Below are positions 57,783 through 62,345 of a DNA stretch of 62,345 bases, piece by piece. Under the pieces are notes generated by a model. It worked only from the letters and a program-made list of their open reading frames with translations. It made no database searches and was not told where the DNA came from. Source of the DNA: UBA4644 sp900555855 (lineage in GTDB: Bacteria; Bacillota; Clostridia; Oscillospirales; Butyricicoccaceae); assembly GCA_052289195.1 (NCBI GenBank), contig DAWAJD010000009.1:1-62345 (forward strand). The letters are read 5' to 3'. Each line of letters starts with the position of its first letter. The first letter of the stretch is position 1. The position numbers and the translations under genes were made by a program.

Positions 57783-58487
57783 ATGTATAATCTTTTGATC
57801 TGCGACGATGACAGGGATATCGTGGCGGCGCTGAAAATTTATCTTTCCGGCGAGGATTACCGGCTGTTTGAAGCCTACAACGGCGAGGAGGCCATCCGGA
57901 TCGTTCGGCAGAACGAGATCCATCTGATCCTTATGGATATTATGATGCCCAAAATGGATGGCATCACCGCCACAGCGGCCCTGCGGAAGGAGAGCAATGT
58001 GCCCATCATCCTGCTGACGGCCAAGAGCGAAAGCTCCGACAAGGTCCTGGGGCTGAACATCGGCGCGGACGATTATGTCACCAAGCCCTTTGATCCGGTG
58101 GAGGTCCAGGCCAGAGTCCGCTCCCAGCTGCGGCGCTATACCATGCTGGGGGCGCGGCCCGGCGGCGATGAGGGCGAAAGCTACACGGTGGGCGGCGTCT
58201 GTCTCAACGACCAGACCAAGTCCGTCACCGTGGACGGCGAGCCGGTGGCGCTGACGCCGCTGGAGTTCAACATCCTGCGGCTGCTGATCAAAAATCCCGG
58301 GCGGATCTATTCCAGCGCCCAGATCTATGAGCTGGTCTGGAACGAGGATTCGCTGGGGACGGAGACCTCCGTGGCCGTCCATATCCGCCATCTGCGGCAG
58401 AAGATCGAGATCAATCCCTCGGAGCCGCGATACCTGAAGGTGGTCTGGGGTCTGGGATATAAAATGGAGGACAGGCGCAATGGCTGA
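57783..58487 (+). CDS. OmpR/PhoB family response regulator (VanR-like)
   Basis: 234 aa. The receiver domain has the acidic pair CDDD, the phosphoacceptor Asp52 in LILMDIMMPKMDG, the conserved Thr in ILLTAKSE and Lys in YVTKPFDP. A winged-helix output domain follows (LTPLEFNILRLLIKNPGRI, VAVHIRHLRQKI). The ATG at 57783 lies nine bases after AAGGGG; an ATG nine bases earlier abuts it. It overlaps its kinase gene by 8 bases. Likely autoregulated through the repeats at 57677. Confidence 0.94.
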   Translation: MYNLLICDDDRDIVAALKIYLSGEDYRLFEAYNGEEAIRIVRQNEIHLILMDIMMPKMDGITATAALRKESNVPIILLTAKSESSDKVLGLNIGADDYVTKPFDPVEVQARVRSQLRRYTMLGARPGGDEGESYTVGGVCLNDQTKSVTVDGEPVALTPLEFNILRLLIKNPGRIYSSAQIYELVWNEDSLGTETSVAVHIRHLRQKIEINPSEPRYLKVVWGLGYKMEDRRNG

Positions 58488-60408
58488 GGAAAAAAGGAAC
58501 TGGCTCTATGCCTTCTGGACCAAGGCGGCGGCCTTCTTTCTGGCGGCGGCGCTGGCGCCGGTGATGCTTTTTTATGCGGGCTGCGCCATGCTGGCCTATA
58601 ATCAGGGCTGGTACAGCGTCAGCCAGCCGGATTTTTACCGCAGCGATCTCTGCCGCGGCGCGCTGCAGCGTGCGCTGCCTGTGGAGCTGCGCAGCTGGGA
58701 CAGCGTGGAGGCGCTGCTGGCCGGAGATGCGTCGGCCCGGGCAGAGCTGCAGGAGCGGCTGGGCCGGGATTATCCCGCGCAGGATGCCTTCACCAATCTG
58801 CGCTTCGTCCTGAAGGATGAAAGCGGGCAGGAGATCTATCGCAATGCCTCCGCTGCCGATGGCTACTGCACCAGCCTGTATGACGGGATGGTGGAGCTTT
58901 ATGTGGCTGCGCCCATGCAGGCGCAGGACGCGATCTTCTGGACGGCGCAGGCCTATAGCGTCGGTCTGGGCCATTACCGCCGGGCGGTAGGACTGCTGGC
59001 GGGCTTTGCGGTGCTGGAGCTTTTGCTGCTGGTGGCGCTGGCCCGGATGGCCGGCCGGCGGAGCGGCGGCGAGGTGCGCCCCGGCTGGCAGGAAAAGATC
59101 CCGCTGGATCTGTATTTGCTGATCGTTTTCGGGCTGGGGCTGGGAATGACGGCGCTGGCGGCGGAGCTTTGGCGCTGGGAGCAGTGGAGCGACCCGGTCT
59201 CGCTGTTTTCCGCCTTTGCGCTGTGCGCCGGGCTGGCCCTGCTGCTGCTGGGGACCTGGATGACGCTCTGCACCCGGATCAAGCTGGGAAAATGGTGGCG
59301 CAATACGGTGATCTTCTGGGTGCTGCAGCTTTGCGCGCGGATCCTGAGAGGGCTTTGGAAGGGGCTGACGGCGCTGATCCGGGGTGTGCCCATGTTCTGG
59401 CGGACGGCGCTGGCCTGCGGCCTGTTCAGCGCGATGATCTTCTATTACGCCGGGCGCCGGAATTGGGGGAGCCTGCTGGCGGTGCTGGCAGCCGCCGCTG
59501 TGGGCCTGTGCTGGGCGGCGCTGCAGCTGCGCAAGCTGCAGAAGGGCGGACAGGCGCTGGCGCAGGGCGATCTGGAGGCGCGGATGGATACCGACCATAT
59601 GTATTGGGACTTTCGGAAGCACGGGGAGGATCTGAACGCCATCAGCCGCGGGATGCGCATCGCCGTGGAGCAGCAGACCCGCAGCGAGCGGATGAAGGCG
59701 GAGCTGATCACCAATGTCTCCCACGATATCAAAACGCCGCTGACCTCCATCATCAATTACATCGATCTGCTGCAGAAGGACCCTGCGCCGGAGCAGCGGC
59801 AGGAATATCTGGAGATCCTGGCCCGGCAGGCCCGGCGGCTGAAAAAGCTTACGGAGGATCTGGTGGAGATGTCCAAGGCGTCCACCGGCAATCTGCCCTG
59901 CCATCCCGCCCGGCGCTCGGCCCGGGAGCTGGTGGAGCAGGTGCTGGGCGAATATGAGGAGCGGCTGGAAAAGGCCGGCCTTGCGCCGGTGGTGACGCTC
60001 CCCGGGGAGGAGCTCTTCTGCATGGCAGACGGGGCGCTGACCTGGCGGATCATGGACAATCTGCTGTCCAACGCCTGTAAATATGCGCAGGCGGGGACGC
60101 GGCTCTATCTCAGCGTGGCGGCGGAGGGAGAGCGGGTGGGCTTCACCTTCCGCAATATCTCCCGGGATCCGCTGAACATCAGCGCCGAGGAGCTGATGGA
60201 GCGCTTTGTTCGGGGCGACAGCGCCCGGACCACCGAGGGCAGCGGACTGGGCCTGAACATCGCCCAGAACCTGGCGGAGCTGCAGGGCGGCGCTCTGCGC
60301 ATCTCCGTAGACGGCGACCTGTTCAAGGCGGAGGTGCTGCTGCCCCGGGCGGAAGCGCCTTCCGAAAATCTTAAGGAAAACCCGGCGGAGGGCTTAAAGA
60401 TCGTCTGA
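58480..60408 (+). CDS. Membrane sensor histidine kinase
   Basis: 642 aa. An N-terminal helix (about 12-36) and an extracytoplasmic domain of about 120 residues are followed by several more membrane helices (about 165-350). Then come the DHp with phosphoacceptor His415 in NVSHDIKTPLTS and the ATPase domain with NLLSNACKYA and GSGLGLNIAQNL. The extra membrane block is larger than in simple VanS-type kinases and may sense a lipid or envelope signal. It is coupled to the response regulator. Confidence 0.93.
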   Translation: MAEEKRNWLYAFWTKAAAFFLAAALAPVMLFYAGCAMLAYNQGWYSVSQPDFYRSDLCRGALQRALPVELRSWDSVEALLAGDASARAELQERLGRDYPAQDAFTNLRFVLKDESGQEIYRNASAADGYCTSLYDGMVELYVAAPMQAQDAIFWTAQAYSVGLGHYRRAVGLLAGFAVLELLLLVALARMAGRRSGGEVRPGWQEKIPLDLYLLIVFGLGLGMTALAAELWRWEQWSDPVSLFSAFALCAGLALLLLGTWMTLCTRIKLGKWWRNTVIFWVLQLCARILRGLWKGLTALIRGVPMFWRTALACGLFSAMIFYYAGRRNWGSLLAVLAAAAVGLCWAALQLRKLQKGGQALAQGDLEARMDTDHMYWDFRKHGEDLNAISRGMRIAVEQQTRSERMKAELITNVSHDIKTPLTSIINYIDLLQKDPAPEQRQEYLEILARQARRLKKLTEDLVEMSKASTGNLPCHPARRSARELVEQVLGEYEERLEKAGLAPVVTLPGEELFCMADGALTWRIMDNLLSNACKYAQAGTRLYLSVAAEGERVGFTFRNISRDPLNISAEELMERFVRGDSARTTEGSGLGLNIAQNLAELQGGALRISVDGDLFKAEVLLPRAEAPSENLKENPAEGLKIV

Positions 60409-60414
60409 TAGAAT
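60370..60414 (+). promoter_or_regulatory. Direct-repeat operator and promoter of the glycosyltransferase gene
   Basis: CTTAAGGA at 60370-60377 and CTTAAAGA at 60393-60400, again 23 bases apart, then TGATAGAATGA with TAGAAT at 60409-60414. It overlaps the end of the kinase gene. The spacing and sequence mirror 57677-57729. Confidence 0.65.
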
Positions 60415-60448
60415 GACGGCAGAATGATCCGAAAGGGAGATGTACGGT

Positions 60449-61666
60449 ATGACAGTTCAAAATATCACCGGGGTGCTGAGCCTGCTGCTCAGGCTGGCGA
60501 CGGTCTATTTCGCGGTGATCGCGCTGTTTGCCCTGAAAAAGCCGAAGCCCTTTGCCCGCTGCGCCCCAAAGACCCGCTTTGCCTGCCTGATCGCCGCCCG
60601 AAACGAGGAGGCGGTCATCGGAGAGATCGTGGCGTCGCTGCTGGCGCAGCAATATCCCCGGGCGCTGTTTGACATTTGGGTCATCCCCAATAACTGCACC
60701 GACGGCACCGAACAGGCGGCGCGCAAAGCCGGTGCGCGGATCTTCCGCTGTCCGGAGCCGGTGCGCTGCAAGGGCGACGCCCTGCGGCAGGTCATCGGCT
60801 GGCTGCTGCCCCAGCAATACGATGCCTTCTGCGTCTTTGATGCGGATAACTTCGTGGATCCCGCCTTTCTGGCCCGGATGAACGACGCCATGTGCGCCGG
60901 CGCCGGCGTCTGCAAGGGGGCGCTGCGGGCAAAGAACGCCTATGAATCCTGGATCGCAGGCTGTTACGGCCTGTATTTTACCAGCTTCGACTGGTTTTTC
61001 TCCCGGGCGCGGATGAACTGCGGCCTTTCCGCCAAGCTGGTGGGGACGGGCTTTGCCGTCCGCCGGGAGGTGCTTTGCCAGCTGGGCGGCTGGCCCACGG
61101 AGACCATCGCGGAGGACGCGGAGTTTTCTGCCCTGTGCGCCAGCCGGAACATCCGGGTCTGGTTCGTGCCGGAGGCCGTCACCTGGGACGAGGGGCCCCA
61201 TTCCATGGCCGTCTCTCTGCGGCAGCGGCTGCGCTGGTGCAGCGGCGTGATGGATGTGGGCGGCAGGCTTCGGCCTGCGCTGCTGCGGAAGCTGGGGCGC
61301 CCCGGCGGACGGAAGGCGCTGGATTCGCTCCTGGCGCTGCATATGCCGCTGTTTCGGGTGTTTGGCGCGCTGGTCAGCGGCGTCGCCCTGACAGAACGGC
61401 TCTTCAGCCCCGGCGGACAGGCCGGGTATATACCGCTGCTGGGCTCTGCCGCCGCCGCATGGCTGCTGAGCTGCGCCGCAGGGGCCTTTCTGGCCTGGCT
61501 GGGCGGCTATCGGGACCGGCGGATCTGGAAGACGGTGGCGCTGTTTCCGCTGTTTATGGCAGAATGGCTGCCGCTGCAGATGATCTCGCTGGTCCATCGC
61601 ACCCGCAGCTGGAAGCCCATCGCCCATACCGGCGCGGGCCGGGTCCGCGCGCTGGAGCGGGAATAA
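60449..61666 (+). CDS. Glycosyltransferase family 2, membrane-bound
   Basis: 405 aa inverting glycosyltransferase. An N-terminal membrane helix (about 8-30) precedes the GT-A core: LIAARNEEAVIGEIV, the metal-binding D131-A-D133 in VFDADNFVD, an ETIAEDAEF acidic motif and a Q-x-x-RW motif (RQRLRWCSG). Two or three C-terminal helices follow, as in processive polysaccharide synthases. The start at 60449 follows AAAGGGAGA. It lies in the control range of the adjacent two-component system, so an envelope glycan role is likely. Confidence 0.9.
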   Translation: MTVQNITGVLSLLLRLATVYFAVIALFALKKPKPFARCAPKTRFACLIAARNEEAVIGEIVASLLAQQYPRALFDIWVIPNNCTDGTEQAARKAGARIFRCPEPVRCKGDALRQVIGWLLPQQYDAFCVFDADNFVDPAFLARMNDAMCAGAGVCKGALRAKNAYESWIAGCYGLYFTSFDWFFSRARMNCGLSAKLVGTGFAVRREVLCQLGGWPTETIAEDAEFSALCASRNIRVWFVPEAVTWDEGPHSMAVSLRQRLRWCSGVMDVGGRLRPALLRKLGRPGGRKALDSLLALHMPLFRVFGALVSGVALTERLFSPGGQAGYIPLLGSAAAAWLLSCAAGAFLAWLGGYRDRRIWKTVALFPLFMAEWLPLQMISLVHRTRSWKPIAHTGAGRVRALERE

Positions 61667-61667
61667 A

Positions 61668-61699
61668 AAAGGCAGGCTCCTGTTTCGGAGCCTGCTTTT
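61668..61699. terminator. Bidirectional terminator
   Basis: A perfect 9-bp stem (61672-61680 with 61687-61695) with A6 before and TTTT after. It serves the glycosyltransferase (+) and the ribbon-helix-helix gene (minus). Confidence 0.88.
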
Positions 61700-61711
61700 G
61701 CTTTGCGGAGC

Positions 61712-61912
61712 TTATTTTTCTTCTACGACGCAGCGGTCCACGGCGTATTCCAGAAAACGGGCGATCAGCTCGTTGCGGCTGTAGCCGGAGCGGGCCGAAA
61801 TGCCGTTGATCTGCTCCACCAGCTCCTCCCGGATGCGGATGGAGAAGGTGCGGTAGCCATCGTCGCCCTTGGCGCGCTTGGGGTGGAGGATCAGCTTTTC
61901 TTCCTTTTCCAT
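61712..61912 (-). CDS. Ribbon-helix-helix (Arc/CopG-like) DNA-binding protein
   Basis: 66 aa. A short basic N-terminus (LILHPKRAKGDDGYR) precedes the beta strand TFSIRIREELVEQINGI and the helices SGYSRNELIARFLEYAV, the Arc/CopG pattern. GAGGTG lies upstream of the ATG at 61912. It is divergent from a small membrane protein gene, with a 9-bp-arm palindrome in between. It may be a stand-alone repressor or the antitoxin half of a toxin-antitoxin-like pair; no known toxin is next to it. Confidence 0.85.
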   Translation of the reverse strand: MEKEEKLILHPKRAKGDDGYRTFSIRIREELVEQINGISARSGYSRNELIARFLEYAVDRCVVEEK

Positions 61913-61948
61913 GGGATCACCTCATAACATTATTTTATGGTTGAAAAG

Positions 61949-61978
61949 CTGTGATAACCATGTTATTATTTATCACAG
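61949..61978. promoter_or_regulatory. Palindromic operator between the RHH gene and the small membrane protein gene
   Basis: CTGTGATAA, 12 bases, TTATCACAG: a perfect 9-bp inverted repeat. Inside it are ATAAC (61954-61958) and GTTAT (61962-61966). GTTATAAC follows at 61987-61994 and another ATAAC lies at 61924-61928, so ATAAC/GTTAT half-sites recur. Confidence 0.65.
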
Positions 61979-62010
61979 AAAAAGATGTTATAACAAACGG
62001 AGGATCAGCC

Positions 62011-62241
62011 ATGGGCACGGGACGGCCGCGGCGGCAAAAAAGAAAAGGGAGCGCGCAGACCCGCAGACCGCGGGGCTTTTTTCTGCTGCTGGCGCTGCTT
62101 TTTGCGCTGACCGCCGCAGCCATCGTGCTGACCGCGGCGGAGCTTTCTGCGGCGCTGGGCCACGGAACAGCCCTCCGGCCGGCCGCGGCGCTGCTTCCGG
62201 CGGCTGCCGGTCCGGCGCATTTCTCTGCCCCTGCCCCTTGA
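62011..62241 (+). CDS. Small membrane protein of unknown function
   Basis: 76 aa. A strongly basic N-terminus (GRPRRQKRKGSAQTRRPRG) is followed by one membrane helix (about 23-46, LLLALLFALTAAAIVLTAA) and an Ala/Pro-rich tail. GGAGG (61999-62003) precedes the ATG. It is divergent from the ribbon-helix-helix gene and shares its operator region. It could be a short envelope protein or a toxin-like membrane peptide; neither is shown. Confidence 0.6.
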   Translation: MGTGRPRRQKRKGSAQTRRPRGFFLLLALLFALTAAAIVLTAAELSAALGHGTALRPAAALLPAAAGPAHFSAPAP

Positions 62242-62310
62242 CAAAGGGCAGGGGCTGAGACTGTCGAAAAACCGCTTCGCTGGGTTTTTCTCGACAGTTC
62301 GGTTCCGGCC
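62227..62310. repeat. Consecutive hairpins at the window end
   Basis: A 10-bp stem (62227-62236 with 62246-62255) is followed by a longer interrupted stem (62261-62273 with 62283-62297, ends CTGTCG/CGACAG). The first probably ends the small membrane protein transcript. The second looks like an interspersed palindromic unit. Confidence 0.5.
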
Positions 62311-62345
62311 TGCGGGCCGGTTTCGCCAAATTTTTGCGAAAATTT

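Noticed and set aside
1..62345. CRISPR arrays, rRNA genes, prophage or insertion sequences
   Set aside because: No regularly spaced repeat arrays, rRNA segments, phage structural genes or transposases were seen. The only mobile-type signs are the att-like duplication at 37589-38014 and the MITE-like unit at 56851-57064.

Overview
The window looks like chromosomal DNA of a high-GC gut-type Clostridia, most likely an Oscillospiraceae-like Firmicute. The evidence is AGGAGG-type ribosome binding sites, TTGACA/TATAAT promoters, RNase Y, Rex, DUF896, a YerC-type TrpR protein and monofunctional FtcD plus FchA for histidine breakdown. Placement is by gene content only. Two runs of 10 N (13744-13753 and 24021-24030) mark assembly joins; the second breaks an HtrA-type protease gene.

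Layout. 1-8108: housekeeping genes (rny, udk, a class I glutamine amidotransferase-like hydrolase, tRNA and rRNA methyltransferases, 3-methyladenine DNA glycosylase, an SseB-like protein), then a GNAT and glycerate kinase on the other strand. 8214-15924: serine and cysteine block (serC-serA-DUF1015 divergent from cysK), then DUF896, XpaC, TelA and a TPM-domain protein. 16165-23034: complete histidine to glutamate pathway hutH / hutU-hutI-ftcD-fchA, with a YerC/TrpR-like regulator divergent from hutU. 23259-24811: HtrA protease and an internally deleted Rrf2 regulator. 24950-30467: methionine transporter operon metN-metI-metQ followed by an FAD-dependent 2-hydroxyacid dehydrogenase and an aminotransferase. 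30557-37393: TtcA-like, SDR, rex, then polA-rimI-tsaD. 37496-38315: tRNA-Gln whose 3' end is duplicated 364 bp downstream. 38315-46657: D-aminopeptidase DppA, a five-gene peptide ABC transporter, a class A beta-lactamase-like protein and an AraC regulator. 46871-53475: Cys-rich small protein, a low-GC secreted protein translationally coupled to a high-GC membrane protein, a serine hydrolase and trkA-trkH. 53718-56808: MarR, an E2-like acyltransferase and an acyl-CoA ligase. 57086-62241: small regulators, a two-component system, a glycosyltransferase, and a ribbon-helix-helix protein divergent from a small membrane protein.

The standout signal is upstream of metN. A consensus promoter drives a 46-codon reading frame (30385 to 30245, minus strand) with 12 Met and 6 Cys codons. 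In residues 11-26, nine of 16 are Met and three are Cys. It is followed by a hairpin at its stop codon and then a strong intrinsic terminator that ends 28 bases before the TTG start of metN. This is the layout of a ribosome-mediated attenuator that reads methionine, and perhaps cysteine, supply. It stands where Firmicutes normally carry an S-box or a Met T-box, neither of which I can see.

Other points of interest: a shared direct-repeat motif with 23-bp spacing ahead of both the response-regulator gene and the adjacent glycosyltransferase gene; a 62-bp att-like duplication at tRNA-Gln; an E2-like protein lacking the usual catalytic His; and a serine pathway whose phosphatase step may be filled by DUF1015.
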